From: Icerya purchasi
Lineage: Eukaryota > Arthropoda > Insecta > Hemiptera > Monophlebidae
Direction: 5' to 3'
Length of the DNA: 64,000 nt
Assembly (NCBI GenBank): GCA_039619475.1
Contig: CM077115.1
Location: 150,604,274-150,668,273 of the forward strand
Of the stretch, positions 39,501 to 44,760 are shown in pieces. A program made the position numbers and the translations under genes. Position 1 is the stretch's first letter. Every line of letters begins with the position of its first letter. The notes below the pieces were generated by a model. The model saw nothing but the letters and a program-made list of their open reading frames with translations, did no database searches and had not been told where the DNA came from.

Positions 39501-40022
39501 GATCTTTGCTGAATTTTTCTGAAATATAACTATATATTAAGTTCGCTAGAGTTTGTTTAATAACAGCGATGGAACTGTGTTGATTTTTTTAGGATCAGTC
39601 TTTTTCAGGTCATTTTCACCTTTTTTAAGGTTACCGCGTGAGTTTAAATTAATAATAGCTGTTAAATTCGATTCGAACTTGGCGAACTACCAAATTCAGT
39701 TAGAATATACCGGAATCATTATCGATGTAAAATCATCGAAAACTAAATGATACCTGCGATGGATCCAGATAATATATAATCTACGGCGTTTAAATAATAA
39801 AGTTTATTTTTTTTTAATCGAATGGGGGGGGGGATTTTTTCAAAAACCATAGAATTTAAAAATTAAAATTGTACATAAACTGCATCAAGTATATTAGTAG
39901 TGCGATAAAATAGATGTTTTACTGATAGTTATACTCTAATCGTGAAATTTTGTTATTATTTTAGCGACAACACACTGAAATACCATTATGTAGACATCAA
40001 AATAAATCCGGCTTACCAGTGA
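10857..40022 (+). CDS. Gene A: multi-exon gene ending in an RFX-type DNA-binding domain (5'-incomplete)
   Basis: Six exons join in phase (1/1, 0/0, 2/2, 0/0, 2/2) into a 626-residue open frame with one terminal stop: 10857-11079, 19696-19892, 29318-30453, 34528-34600, 38689-38882 and 39965-40022. Residues 1-74 and the following ~65 are helical and Leu-rich and I do not recognise them. The large exon (~380 residues) is rich in charged residues, with an acidic block and then Lys-rich segments ending KKRGRKPK, which resembles an AT-hook or nuclear localisation signal. The last ~85 residues form an RFX winged helix: EWLHQALEE, YGLYENYC, INTAFFGKCLRKEFPG, RSRRL, KYHYVDIKI. A nuclear DNA-binding role is inferred. 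Known RFX proteins carry this domain nearer the N-terminus, so the layout is unusual. The N-terminal exon(s) and start codon are not identified. AATAAA occurs at 40387, 365 bases past the stop. Confidence 0.65.
11174..11195. repeat. (CA)n microsatellite
   Basis: About eleven CA units in intron 1 of gene A. Confidence 0.85.
11250..11500 (-). mobile_element. RTE-like LINE 3' end with (GAA)n tail, minus strand
   Basis: Read on the minus strand, the segment ends GCCAACCTTCAATTTGGAG, then GGGGCGGATGAAG, then about six GAA units (CTT on the + strand at 11261-11282). A closely similar end occurs at 43905-44030. The GAA tail is shared with the RTE remnants at 35541 and 55834. No intact ORF. Confidence 0.5.
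11501..13464. other. Intron 1 of gene A, unassigned
   Basis: 11600-11960 is less AT-rich than its surroundings and may be old LINE sequence, but no domain is readable. Simple repeats include A-rich/GAA at 12427-12457, ACT at 12863-12884, CA at 12905-12934 and ATT at 13143-13166. No coding exon is evident. Confidence 0.4.
13465..13665. repeat. Tandem repeat, ~28-29 bp unit, seven copies, carrying TTACGTCA
   Basis: Unit: CTTACGTCATTTSACTTAAA plus ATACTTAC, slightly diverged between copies. There are no unique spacers, so it is not CRISPR-like. Most units contain TTACGTCA, whose reverse complement TGACGTAA matches known ATF/CREB-type bZIP sites. It lies in intron 1 of gene A. Regulatory activity is only a possibility. 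Confidence 0.85.
14400..15353 (+). mobile_element. piggyBac-type element, internally deleted
   Basis: TTAA target duplications lie at 14396-14399 and 15354-15357. The termini are inverted CCCGTAAGAGGTCGC, with CCGGTC-containing subterminal repeats. The inside holds decayed transposase: a NKPEMLTFF ... LDTVDELQNTY region, matching the KPE(M/I) ... GVDTVDQ part of piggyBac enzymes, and a C-terminal cysteine-rich RING-like piece (RCHFCDWHK, then CNNSYKCLYAKSAP, CFKC) in two frames. The catalytic core is gone, so it could move only with help. It lies in intron 1 of gene A. Confidence 0.88.
15478..15507. repeat. (GT)n microsatellite
   Basis: A run of about 14 GT units in intron 1 of gene A. 15508-16637 beyond it shows no gene; it includes an AAT/AAG simple repeat at 16096-16166. 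Confidence 0.9.
16638..16915 (+). repeat. Dispersed repeat C
   Basis: It begins AACCGACTTCAAAAAAGGAG, followed by a T-rich run, ATGTGTGTTACC and GAACCGATTTTGATGATTC. It resembles a repeat I have seen in many arthropod genomes; its class is unknown to me. A 26-bp relict of its start lies at 5100. Confidence 0.6.
17163..17328. mobile_element. Small foldback MITE nested in the left arm, TAA target duplication
   Basis: TAA flanks at 17160-17162 and 17329-17331. The arms GGTGATATCGTAATTCTTAT (continuing for about 44 bp) fold back on each other with a loop of about 65 bases. The insert splits the host arm: AACTTAA resumes with the G run that pairs with the C run near 18931. A 3-bp TAA duplication suggests a PIF/Harbinger-type MITE. 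Confidence 0.75.
18502..18657. repeat. Foldback repeat with 17-bp arms
   Basis: GAGGTAACGCTGGGAGG at about 18502-18518 is inversely repeated as CCTCCCAGCGTTACCTC at 18641-18657, with T and A runs just inside. It is probably a small MITE nested in the larger foldback element; target duplication unclear. Confidence 0.65.
19696..19892 (+). CDS. Gene A, second exon seen
   Basis: It enters in phase 1 at TTGCATCAG/TC and leaves in phase 0 at AATCAG/GTCTGT. It encodes 65 full residues from YGEFEFIESIK through WFLGLPAWEIQSLVQQLL to NFINQ, all in one frame. An alternative acceptor at TGTAG (about 19678) with a shifted upstream donor would add six residues; the polypyrimidine tract is weak for both, so this 5' boundary is the least certain in the gene. 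Confidence 0.55.
20071..20195. repeat. Left inverted arm of a Penelope-like element
   Basis: Inverse of 21467-21581: shared motifs include CATAAATAATTTTGGGACAT, TATATTTAATCTTGACGTT and AAGAAATAAGTAACACGGTC. The left arm has an 11-bp insertion after GGGACA. Both arms end inward in a TA run. Penelope-like elements are known to carry long repeats in inverted or direct order. Confidence 0.7.
20410..21116 (+). pseudogene. Penelope-like element reverse transcriptase, decayed
   Basis: Across frames one reads APIFANIFIEQLD, then CGYTFVTWQHGEK, EELFAFLNSFHKN, DEYLQKFSPSQKF and, in the frame 20885-21112, LPFAKRVAKKIARITKRIIR. These follow the order of Penelope RT motifs (SPIxANIFME, RYVDDTFVIWPHG, LNSIHPNIxF, RYLxxxSxHP, LPYVxGLSEKIxR). 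The catalytic YVDD is replaced by CGYT, and stops and frameshifts are present. A terminal GIY could be the start of the GIY-YIG nuclease, but the rest is absent. It sits between the two inverted arms, in intron 2 of gene A. Confidence 0.7.
21145..21190 (+). other. Hairpin followed by CTGATGA, hammerhead-like but incomplete
   Basis: CAGGACACTTTTCCTG forms a hairpin directly joined to CTGATGA, followed by TAAAA rather than GAAA. A related copy at 38221-38270 has GTGATGA with a different pairing. Penelope-like elements are known to host hammerhead ribozymes, but the second core strand does not match here. Confidence 0.25.
21187..21465 (+). repeat. Family A repeat copy 4
   Basis: It has a TA run (21197-21219), the head ACTCGGTTATTTTGTCCTCG and AAAGGGCTGTGCC, the left arm TTACAACGTAATTCTAAAT, and the right arm CTAAGAATTACGTTGTAATT followed by a TA run. 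It lies between the Penelope RT remnant and the right inverted arm. Confidence 0.85.
21467..21581. repeat. Right inverted arm of the Penelope-like element
   Basis: Inverse copy of 20071-20195. In one frame it reads RDRVTYFLN...SWHNPSETSRLNILLS, and the left arm read in reverse gives a related peptide. Most differences change residues, so there is no sign of coding constraint. Confidence 0.7.
21582..23103. other. Intron 2 of gene A, unassigned
   Basis: No recognisable exon or transposon protein. The open frame at 22451-22654 has no recognisable domain. The purine-rich part at 22690-22960 may be old retroelement sequence but cannot be assigned. Confidence 0.4.
23104..23566 (+). pseudogene. LINE ORF2 C-terminus with cysteine knuckle
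   Basis: The open frame 23122-23427 ends in VQFITGHGLFKVYLYKF, then CVVCNFRDDVFHILQRC: the TGHG motif and the C-x2-C-x8-H-x4-C knuckle usual at the end of I/R1/Jockey-group ORF2 proteins. A short 3' UTR follows and ends in an A17 run at about 23550. The RT and RNase H are missing, so it is 5'-truncated. Further poly(A) runs at 23690 and 23857-23881 suggest more LINE tails nearby. Confidence 0.7.
23857..23881 (+). repeat. A25 homopolymer, possible LINE tail
   Basis: Uninterrupted A run. The preceding 150 bases have no readable domain, so the element it belonged to is unknown. Confidence 0.7.
24097..25423 (+). pseudogene. Jockey-like LINE, decayed ORF2 (endonuclease/RT linker and RT)
   Basis: At 24160-24310 one frame reads ATNHIPPKSSNE ... 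LIKIKTRLRKKLQ, like the linker between endonuclease and RT in Jockey elements (IPxKxxxx, then LIRxKxxLRRxxQ). At 25190-25260 RTNHTAGVLLINIEKAFDT matches RT block A (FLDIEKAFDTVWH) with the first catalytic Asp replaced by Asn. Many stops and indels lie between. A GA microsatellite sits at 24760-24779. It lies in intron 2 of gene A. Confidence 0.5.
25424..25611. repeat. Diverged 94-bp tandem duplication
   Basis: Two copies starting AATGATCTAAAGTAAATATT (25424) and AATGATCTAGAGTAGATATT (25518), each ending AAGAGAAGAGACCCTA. About 10 differences, so older than the 101-bp duplication at 95-296. Confidence 0.85.
25873..28994 (+). mobile_element. Tc1-type element with IR/DR ends, interrupted by a mariner
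   Basis: TA lies outside both ends (25871, 28995). The outer ends CAGTTAGTGAGACATTAATC and, inverted, CAGTGAGTGACATTAATC are repeated about 165-200 bp inward (CGTTACATTTATCGTTGAAC near 26041; inverse at 28775-28797): the two-repeat IR/DR layout known from some Tc1 elements. The decayed transposase reads across frames from about 26270 to 27430: GGVTKYLQTGK, GESKFNPFGNVGKVRVW, GSGNIKIWGCLV, REWLL-NCPKVLEKPPQWPDCNPIEHLCDYLD and ERPVSNKHELKDRLQEGF. These are Tc1 motifs including the DCNPIEH version of DLNPIEH. Net length without the mariner is about 1.8 kb. It lies in intron 2 of gene A. Confidence 0.8.
27473..28771 (+). mobile_element. Full-length mariner (1299 bp), inactive, nested in the Tc1 element
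   Basis: TA target duplication (27471, 28772) and ~27-bp inverted ends CRAGGTCAGACAATTAAGTA(ATGCGAC). The transposase starts at ATG 27665 (MEQRNLEQRCAIKF) and runs to the stop at 28713 with an early stop near 27788, a frameshift near 27845, a stop at 28168 (KRQN*QW) and a frameshift near 28390. Recognisable blocks: the helix-turn-helix LTIRMVADELNINRETVRKIL, VITGDESWFFQYDPETK, WVLHHDNAPCH and YSPDMSPCEFFLFLHMKKF. The last acidic position is Glu, where mariner family enzymes normally have Asp (DD34D). Confidence 0.92.
28995..29317. other. End of gene A intron 2, no element
   Basis: No coding sequence. The last ~30 bases form a good polypyrimidine tract (TTCTTCCCTTTTTTTC) leading to the acceptor ATTATCAG used by the next exon. 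Confidence 0.6.
29318..30453 (+). CDS. Gene A, large exon
   Basis: It opens after TTCATATTATCAG in phase 0 (IKKTVGYLRRSKEIYEEYRR) and stays open for 378 codons. The codon use is less AT-rich than the surrounding intron. The donor CCCAA/GTAGGT leaves phase 2; reading through it instead meets TAG at once, so the exon could also be taken as terminal. The first half is helical. The middle has GELSYFLSDFLYDPYLKELP. Then come an Asp/Glu-rich stretch (DDTGVSEEDTIDVNDDN) and Lys-rich blocks KKKRLPVHKKMK and KKRGRKPK. The family is not recognised. The next exon supplies the base completing a Lys codon and continues IYITEDG. Confidence 0.75.
30895..32105. mobile_element. Diverged foldback element of the AAAAGTAAAAAAT type, split by a PIF element
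   Basis: 30900-31065 and 31960-32105 are imperfect inverse copies: AAAATTTAATATAAATAT...AAAGTAAAAAATTATTA against the inverse of TAATTATTTTTTACTTTTT, and TGATTATTCTTAA near the inner ends. The same terminal motif occurs in the foldback element at 17030-19069, so they are probably one family. The PIF element sits in the middle. Confidence 0.45.
31197..31951 (+). mobile_element. PIF/Harbinger deletion derivative with intact 38-bp inverted ends
   Basis: The ends 31197-31234 and 31914-31951 are inverse with about four differences: AAGGCTCGATYAYATTAGGC, then GAGTTTACTAGCTACTAG on the left. AAA flanks both sides; whether the target duplication is AAA or TAA/TTA is ambiguous because of the A run. 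Inside, the ORF 31420-31725 encodes the N-terminal part of a Harbinger-type transposase: RRRRVWVKSWIERRKKCG, then YRNILRMNSTQFDGLLWMV, matching the RRxWVRPWLxRR ... LRMSxxxFDxLLxxV block. The DDE core is missing: after 31690 the sequence jumps to a piece reading WLLSEWNDMQ. It lies in intron 3 of gene A. Confidence 0.85.
32602..33595 (+). pseudogene. Jockey-like LINE 3' end (family J copy 1)
   Basis: ATVFTDGSKKPDDAGASFIL at 32655-32715 is the start of an RNase H domain. After several frameshifts, VCDADHMFIKCSS and ILGLPTPYCASENI at 33325-33440 are its C-terminal knuckle region; the same words occur in the minus-strand copy at 40944-41600 (CDADRVFFHS, RLGLPTPYCASYIL). The 3' end is GGTGCCCGGCTGACAGCCC followed by an A-rich tail (33570-33592). 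Non-functional. Intron 3 of gene A. Confidence 0.75.
33659..34006. mobile_element. Foldback MITE, ~348 bp
   Basis: Long inverted ends of about 95 bp: GCCTTTTATTTATACACTAA ... GACTACCAGATACGCATCTT ... ATCTG against the inverse of 33920-34006, with few differences. The outer segment carries the same CACTAAAAAGTA motif as the larger foldback elements at 17030 and 30895. No ORF. Intron 3 of gene A. Confidence 0.85.
34007..34527. other. Gene A intron 3 end
   Basis: No coding sequence. The acceptor region TTTTTTTCTTTCAACTTCGCAG is strong. Confidence 0.5.
34528..34600 (+). CDS. Gene A, small linking exon
   Basis: 73 bases between a strong acceptor (TTTCTTTCAACTTCGCAG) and a consensus donor (GAG/GTAAGA). 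Entered in phase 2 from the large exon, it completes a Lys codon and reads IYITEDGLTTSNIERKSASEKNSE with no stop, leaving in phase 0 to the RFX exon. One other frame meets a stop. The double phase match is the main support, as the exon is too short to recognise alone. Confidence 0.6.
34745..36430 (-). pseudogene. Jockey-like LINE (family J copy 2), minus strand, split by an RTE LINE
   Basis: Reading down the minus strand: SRLTFSKRIDYLFSSA, then DPYILISLYKTVIRSKFDYC and the ASKSRLSKLGIIQNSCLW...ESNIPPLSLRRSQF segment (RT thumb/linker of Jockey elements, 36112-36420). After the RTE insert (35541-36112), RNase H follows with ISDSMKV and VDLLWIRSHMGIKGNEINEF at 34920-35200. In the NExxD motif the Asp is lost (NEINEF). 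It is homologous over its 3' half to the copy at 40944-41600 and is truncated at about 34745 without a poly(A) tail. Intron 4 of gene A. Confidence 0.75.
35541..36112 (-). pseudogene. RTE-type LINE 3' end inserted into the Jockey copy
   Basis: In one open frame with the Jockey fragment (35613-36365, minus), from about 36112 downward: CEHVRTAFGKLKKLLTDKSL, MLYGLEATTY, LEACEMWLYRRMLKIPW, ERKIRYFGHIIRG, EEKRGVGRRRLS. This is the RT C-terminal region of RTE-like elements. It ends in a GAA-repeat tail (CTT on the + strand at 35541-35555). The chance fusion of the Jockey and RTE frames makes a 250-residue chimeric ORF that is not a real protein. Confidence 0.8.
36455..36978 (-). other. Coding-like minus-strand segments of unknown origin
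   Basis: Two minus-strand stretches look coding but unknown. The first (about 36978 down to 36765) follows the acceptor-like TATTTTCTTTTATCAG and reads GFVEVTFCMSTDDRLGISFR, then RVIRDPYARFIKSRW, then a hydrophobic, probably membrane-spanning segment (ASVILVCLSSVVCLFLG). The second (about 36613 down to 36459) lies between CTCCCGCAG and GAG/GTATTG and reads MIYYLAYGHYQSKIERPVE, LNRLFNTDETKVVIEED, ENLCIRFYFLHE. They could be exons of a gene nested in intron 4 of gene A on the opposite strand, or TE remnants. No family recognised. Confidence 0.35.
37650..38025 (+). repeat. Family A repeat copy 5 (long form)
   Basis: It has a TA run, the head CTCGGCCATTTTGACCTCG and CAAGGGGCTGTGTCCCTTG, the left arm TTACAACGTAATTCTTA, the extra block of ACATAAAATT motifs shared with copy 1, and the right arm TAAGAATTACGTTGTAA. 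Intron 4 of gene A. Confidence 0.85.
38028..38300 (+). repeat. Hairpin-headed repeat next to family A copy 5
   Basis: It starts AACTCGCCCCTTCGGGCC and GGGGCGAGCCCCC, a GC hairpin head similar in design but not sequence to family A. Its second half (GACAGGACACTTTTCGTGAT ... GGCATAGCCATTAG) matches 21138-21198 beside the Penelope remnant. It may be a Penelope-related terminal repeat. Confidence 0.5.
38689..38882 (+). CDS. Gene A, RFX domain exon
   Basis: Acceptor TTTTTGCCTCCACAG, phase 0; donor GTCAG/GTAGTA, phase 2. It encodes ICKEWLHQALEEGDKRDPPL, then FVYGLYENYCSKCNYEPINT, then AFFGKCLRKEFPGVRSRRL. This follows the RFX winged-helix consensus: the W-L of helix 1, Y-x-x-Y-C, P-x-N-x-A-x-FGK-x-x-R-x-x-FP and RRL. 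The closest feel is RFX5/RFX7-type domains (WIRxTLEE..., Y-x-x-YC, P-LSxAxFGK). In RFX families the domain binds X-box DNA. Confidence 0.85.
38883..39964. other. Gene A last intron
   Basis: It contains a possible alternative last exon at 39610-39750 (see rejected list), a poly(T) run at 39297-39310 and a G run at 39825-39833. The final acceptor is TTGTTATTATTTTAG at 39964. Confidence 0.5.
39965..40022 (+). CDS. Gene A, terminal exon completing the RFX domain
   Basis: It joins in phase 2 to the RFX exon: AG+C gives Ser, then DNTLKYHYVDIKINPAYQ and TGA. KYHYVDIKI aligns with the KYHYYGIRI end of RFX domains, which makes this the right partner exon. The RRLGTRG loop of typical RFX proteins reads RRLLVSDNT here, a real departure in the DNA-contacting turn. 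AATAAA at 40387-40392 could serve for polyadenylation. Confidence 0.75.
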
Positions 40023-40386
40023 AAAATTCTTGCGGTAACCTGTTGCGTAAATCTATTTCAAAATTGCTAAGTGTGTATATTGGATACCGTTTATTTGTAT
40101 TTTTTTATTATTATCATAAAAAAAAGGAATAATTAATGACAATAATTACTCTTAACTAAAAAATCCTCCTAACAAAACGGACATTCGTAGATAACTTTTC
40201 GGAATTAATATTATTATTATTATTATTATTACCATTATGAAACACCTACGCCAAATTTTAAATGTAAAAATTTTTCATGCAAATTCGTACGTACAGTTTC
40301 CTTAAAAATGTTGCGTGGAATTTAGAATTTAAATTTAAACGTATTTAATTTCATTTTAAGTGTATCATGCGTTTTATAAACATTTT

Positions 40387-40392
40387 AATAAA
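40387..40392 (+). promoter_or_regulatory. Candidate poly(A) signal of gene A
   Basis: AATAAA 365 bases after the gene A stop. The AT-rich context makes chance occurrence likely, so this is only positional support. Confidence 0.35.
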
Positions 40393-40943
40393 ATTATTTA
40401 TCAAATTGAAACGGTTGTCGTTCTCTTCCTAGGTCTGCAGAAATAATCCACAACTCTGTTCGCTGCTTTATTGATTAATCTATTTCTTTTCTTCCCGTTC
40501 AAATGTAACATATACCGCTAAAAAAAGAAAAAAAAAACAGGAAATAAGAATAAACGAGATACTAAAATTGAAAGGACACGTAAATCGTCAATTCGTTATG
40601 GCAAATGAAGTCTTACAGATCAGTCCACAAATGTTTTATAGTTTTTATTCATTTACATGTCAGTGCTCTATTTTTTTTTTATTTTTTTTTTTTTTTAAAT
40701 AAATTTGTGTTAAAATATTCTTATAACGTTTTCAAACGTAACAAAAATCTATTTCATACTTAAAGAATTACTTCAGATTGGTTTTTCCATTTTTAAGCTA
40801 TAATTAAAACTAATGTAAGCCATATTATAGGATATACAAAAGGAAAAGAAAAAGAGATTACGGAAAAGCAAGGTAAAAGCGTGATTAATGGAGTTACATG
40901 AGAAATAGATAAAGCATTTCTCAGAACTAGACGGAGCAATTAA
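40393..40943. other. Intergenic, no gene
   Basis: AT-rich with A and T runs; nothing recognisable. Confidence 0.5.
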
Positions 40944-41600
40944 TTATTTTTATTATTTTTTTTTTTATTTTTTTTTTTGGGCTTGTAAACCAAGGACCTT
41001 TACCCGGAAACAAGAGGTAAGGAAAGAATTCGGTTACATTTTAATCCGATCAGAAATTTTATCTAGTAAGGAACAAATAGCAGGAATAATAAATTAGTGG
41101 GAAAGGAAAGGACAGGATATAGGAAGCACAATAAGGAGTAGGAAGCCCAAGCCTCAACAAATAGGAATACAAAATGCTCCACAGAAAAAGATAAACACTG
41201 TGGAAGAACACACGATCGGCGTCACAAATAACTGCATCATCCGGATGATGGAGAGGACAGAGTGGAGAAGAAATCAAGGAAAAACGAAATTTAGATAAAA
41301 GCAGCAAAGAATGGCCAAAGCGCATACGAACAATGGAAACAACATCAGAATGTCGAAGAAGAGAGAGATGCAAAAGAAACCATGAATAATAGGGAGGAAG
41401 AGTAGGTTGAACAGACAGGTGAAATGAATAGTTATTAGAAAAGGAGGAAGCGTAAATATCCGATACCAATATCTGATATGGGGAAGCTTTTACAAATTGA
41501 TAGGAGGTTATCGGATGGAATTTAAAAAAAAAAAAGACGAGAGGAAGCAGCAGCAGCCCGAGTCGAGAATCAGCCGCCTCATTACTAAATATGCTCAAGT
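40944..41600 (-). pseudogene. Jockey-like LINE 3' end (family J copy 3), minus strand
   Basis: On the + strand it opens with T runs (a poly(A) tail in reverse) and GGGCTTGTAAACCAAGGACC, the counterpart of the 3' end at 33570. The open frame 41059-41598 (minus) contains SPLCPLHHPDDAVICDADRV and RLGLPTPYCAS, the C-terminal knuckle, and SNEAADSRLG at its start, the end of RNase H (GNExAD). It is 5'-truncated. Confidence 0.75.
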
Positions 41601-43251
41601 GACTAGATGGAGATAGGAAAGATTGTGAATGAGTGACCGTATACGAAGAACAAACAAAGTGTCATACGATTGATCAGGAAGGGGAGAGGTTCGTTCCCGG
41701 ACATTTTCCCGAATCCGAATTCCCGAATGAACGATGTCCATGAATTTTATTTTCCCGATTTTTTTTCCCCTGAATGTAAAATATCCCAATTCAATTCTAT
41801 AAATAAAAACACCAAAATTTTATCTCGACAACATAAGAAATAATAAAACGATGCTACGGCATTTCGCAAATAATGAAGTACAGTGAATTCCAAAACTCGT
41901 TAAGCTCGTTAAATTGCACAGAAATTTAACATTTCCAAAACAAAAAACAATAAAAATCGTGTGAAGAAAGTTGTTAACAGTAACACGGCTGAAGTTAATA
42001 CAGCACTGTTTAAATTTTCGGAATAGGCTACTTTAACTTCTGATATGGTAACATCAATTGTTCCTATTAAGTAACCATATCATTACGTCAATATTAAAAT
42101 AATAAAATTAAAATTACATGATAAAACCATCTCAACATTGATTCAATTAATTGTAACATCTCAATGTAAATAAACATAACTTATTATTGTCAGAGTGTTA
42201 CCAATTAGTGCAATGTAAAGATACCTTACACAAACCTTTAACTTGCAATTATTATTATTTTAATTTTAACATAAATTTTATACTCTATTACTATCATTAA
42301 TTCACTTGTAATAAATGTTTAGCTGAAGTTATTAAAATAAAGATTAGTTTGACTGCCCTTACCGTCATTACTGTCATTGGCGTCAAATGTAATCATTTGT
42401 ATGTGTGTATTTTATTTTGTCTTATTTTAATCTTATACTGCATTTCTTACTTAATATCAGTATACTTATCTTTACTGCCATTTCTGTAGTTTCTCATATT
42501 ATTAATATAGCAATTTATACCATGATATTATTTACGATTTACGGTTGAAGTTTATTAATTACTAAGGGACCGAGGGAGAATAAGTGACTAGTTCTTATGA
42601 TTAGTTTTATGACTAGTTTTATAAATAATTGATATATTATTCTGTGAACATAGGGCAATATAGCTATCTAACTTATAATTTTGGAATGAAACAGTGCTTA
42701 AATCTGATTCGTGCAACATTGCTTTATGTATACAACAAACCTGTACTTTATATATTTAACAGAGAAATATTATTATACAGGCTGTTAACATTACTGTTCA
42801 TTGGTATTTGTAGTATTAATAAGGGGGTAGGAGTGCAAGTGCAAATGTAGCGCAGGCTAAATTAGACTTACTTAAGTATTAATAAATATCACATGTGAAG
42901 ATTGAGAGTTGCATAGGTGTGAAAAGCTTGTCTGTACGACTGTTTATGGAATGTATGGATTGTAAGCGTATATAACTGGGTGTATATTTGGGTATGTAGA
43001 TGTGGTACGTAAGTGAAAAATACTTTACTATAACGTATCGTTAATTGTGCTTTACATATTTTATACTGTTACTTAAATCTGTACACAATACTTAATATTT
43101 AATGAGATGAAATTTTGTAAACAACAGCCAACAATCAATAACCAGGTTGGTTTTTGTAATAAATAGTTATATAATAATATTCACCACTGCTCGCGCAACA
43201 ATGCGCATTTGTGGTAAACATATTTTAGTTACTCTAATATTTAAGATTGTA
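41601..43251. other. Intergenic, unassigned; may include a LINE 3' UTR
   Basis: No domain is readable. The right part runs into a TTGAA-type simple repeat such as ends some LINEs, so 42600-43250 could be an old LINE 3' UTR. Confidence 0.35.
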
Positions 43252-43301
43252 CATAATTGAATTGAATAAATTGAATTGAAAATTGAAATTGAATTGAATT
43301 A
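43252..43301 (+). repeat. (TTGAA)n-like simple repeat
   Basis: Alternating ATTGAATTGAA and ATTGAAA units, about 50 bp. Likely the tail of a LINE lying to the left. Confidence 0.7.
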
Positions 43302-43394
43302 CCTAGAAATTTTTATTGAAATTATTTATAAAACAATAGAGTATGGGCTAAAGTTCGTAAATACGTTACTTCGTCATTTTTGTTTTTATACGTT

Positions 43395-43860
43395 ACATTG
43401 TACTGAGCCACAAGGAGTTCCAACCATTTGTGTTTCGGGCTGGCTTTAACTTTCCTACCGAGGCTGAAAGTATTCTGCTCGCGAGTCGTACATCAAAAAT
43501 GTTTGTCCTTGAAGCGTTCGCTAATATTTTTATCCGGTAGCACATGTAATTCGTTCAATAACTTTGAATTCGGAGACAAATTCAGGCGACGTCATCATCT
43601 TCGAAAGCGCTTCTCGTTGGGGAAGCTGGCTGAGAACTTCGGCCGGCACAGCAGCCAGTTCCGTACGAAGCATCATGGCTGGTGGCTGTTCCGGATGAGC
43701 CGCGGTCTTTCGCTTGAGTGTACTGGTCACGGCCTCCGCCCGGCATTAAGTTCGGCGGATGTTTGTGCGGTGATTCCGCAGGTCCTCTGATAAGGACAAA
43801 GTCTTCTCCGGGCGGAGGATCATTTATAGAGTAATTCACTGGCATATGTCTTCTTGTATG
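43395..43860 (-). pseudogene. FLYWCH/MULE-type transposase fragment, minus strand
   Basis: Minus-strand frames read TSTLKRKTAAHPEQPPAM, LRTELAAVPAEVLSQLPQR and, after a frameshift, LNELHVLPDKNISERFKDKH. This is the segment between the FLYWCH finger and the MULE transposase core in proteins common in arthropod genomes (KxxxHPxxPxxIxRxEL...VxxxLPERExLxxxI). It is GC-richer than its surroundings. Only about 150 residues, with frameshifts. Confidence 0.6.
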
Positions 43861-43904
43861 CTGCGTTATTACTGATAGAACTAATAACGAACTTTCTCAA
43901 ACTA

Positions 43905-44035
43905 CATCTCCTTCTTCATCCGCCGTCTCCGTTATAAAGGTTGGCGATCAACAGGGCAAATATCTTTTCTTGACATGGCAGATCTGAACATTTCGATGGG
44001 CGAACAACGGAACCAACGATGAAAATACCACAAAA
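43905..44035 (-). mobile_element. RTE-like LINE 3' end, minus strand
   Basis: Minus strand: ATCGCCAACCTTTATAACGG, then CGGCGGATGAAGAAGGAG, like the end at 11250-11500. It has a short GAA-type tail and no ORF. Confidence 0.45.
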
Positions 44036-44495
44036 CTATGGGGTAAGTGATACAAAAGCGTTTAATACTACCACATATATTCACTCTGTACAAAGTAGCC
44101 GCATTATTTCTGTTATAAAAGGCAGGTAAGCGAGGCGTTATCAGAACTTTTTTATTTTGCAACATCCAGCACAACATCCTACGACAGTTTCTTTTTCTAT
44201 GGACAATTGGCAATAAAACTGATAATATTAATGCCCTTTAGGTGGAACAATCTTAATCGCTGAAAGGAAATCATGTAAAAAGAAAAGTCAGGATAAGAGT
44301 GTAAAAGAAGCAACCTGTTGAGTTCACCAGATGGACTTTGTTTTCTTTTACATTATATATTACAAGTTCAATTAAATATGGGTATGCAGTCTTTTATAAT
44401 TCCTCTTTGTAAAATATATCAACCAACAACTTACCACTATGATCTTTTAACGTATATGTTGTTGCAAAGGTCACAACACTATTTATAGTAAATAG

Positions 44496-44695
44496 TGTTA
44501 GATTAAGATTTAATATTTAATGTTATATTACTGATATGTATACATTTATAATATGAAGACACTGCGTGTCTAGTTATAGAGTTTTATATAGGTTAAATAG
44601 TTATTGACAGTTTTCGTGATGATCTGACTTGTTTAAATATGCCGTGTTGTAACATTAACTAATTACAATATAATTACCATACTAATAATGTAACA
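44496..44695 (+). repeat. 5' LTR of a Gypsy-like element
   Basis: About 200 bp, TGTTA...TAACA. It begins TGTTAGATTAAGATTTAATA, repeated at 46937 directly after a polypurine tract. The adjacent TGACGCAGTCG at 44696 is in the primer-binding position. An 11-bp inverted repeat AACACTATTTA / TAAATAGTGTT spans the left boundary (44475-44499). Confidence 0.6.
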
Positions 44696-44760
44696 TGACG
44701 CAGTCGTTTATTTTAAATTAACACTGAAAATCGTTAAATTCCTTTTACTTCTACATTAAA

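Noticed and set aside
39610..39750. Alternative last exon of gene A (acceptor TCTTTTTCAG, also phase 2 compatible, reading SFSPFLRLPREFKL...SKTK, stop)
   Set aside because: It fits the phase and has a good polypyrimidine tract, but the 39965-40022 exon supplies the KYHY end that an RFX domain needs. It remains a possible alternative exon.
43428..43790. 120-residue + strand ORF
   Set aside because: Shadow of the FLYWCH/MULE fragment, which reads on the minus strand.
44473..44500. 11-bp perfect palindrome as an operator or origin
   Set aside because: It straddles the LTR boundary in AT-rich DNA and is more simply explained by the LTR edge and its target.
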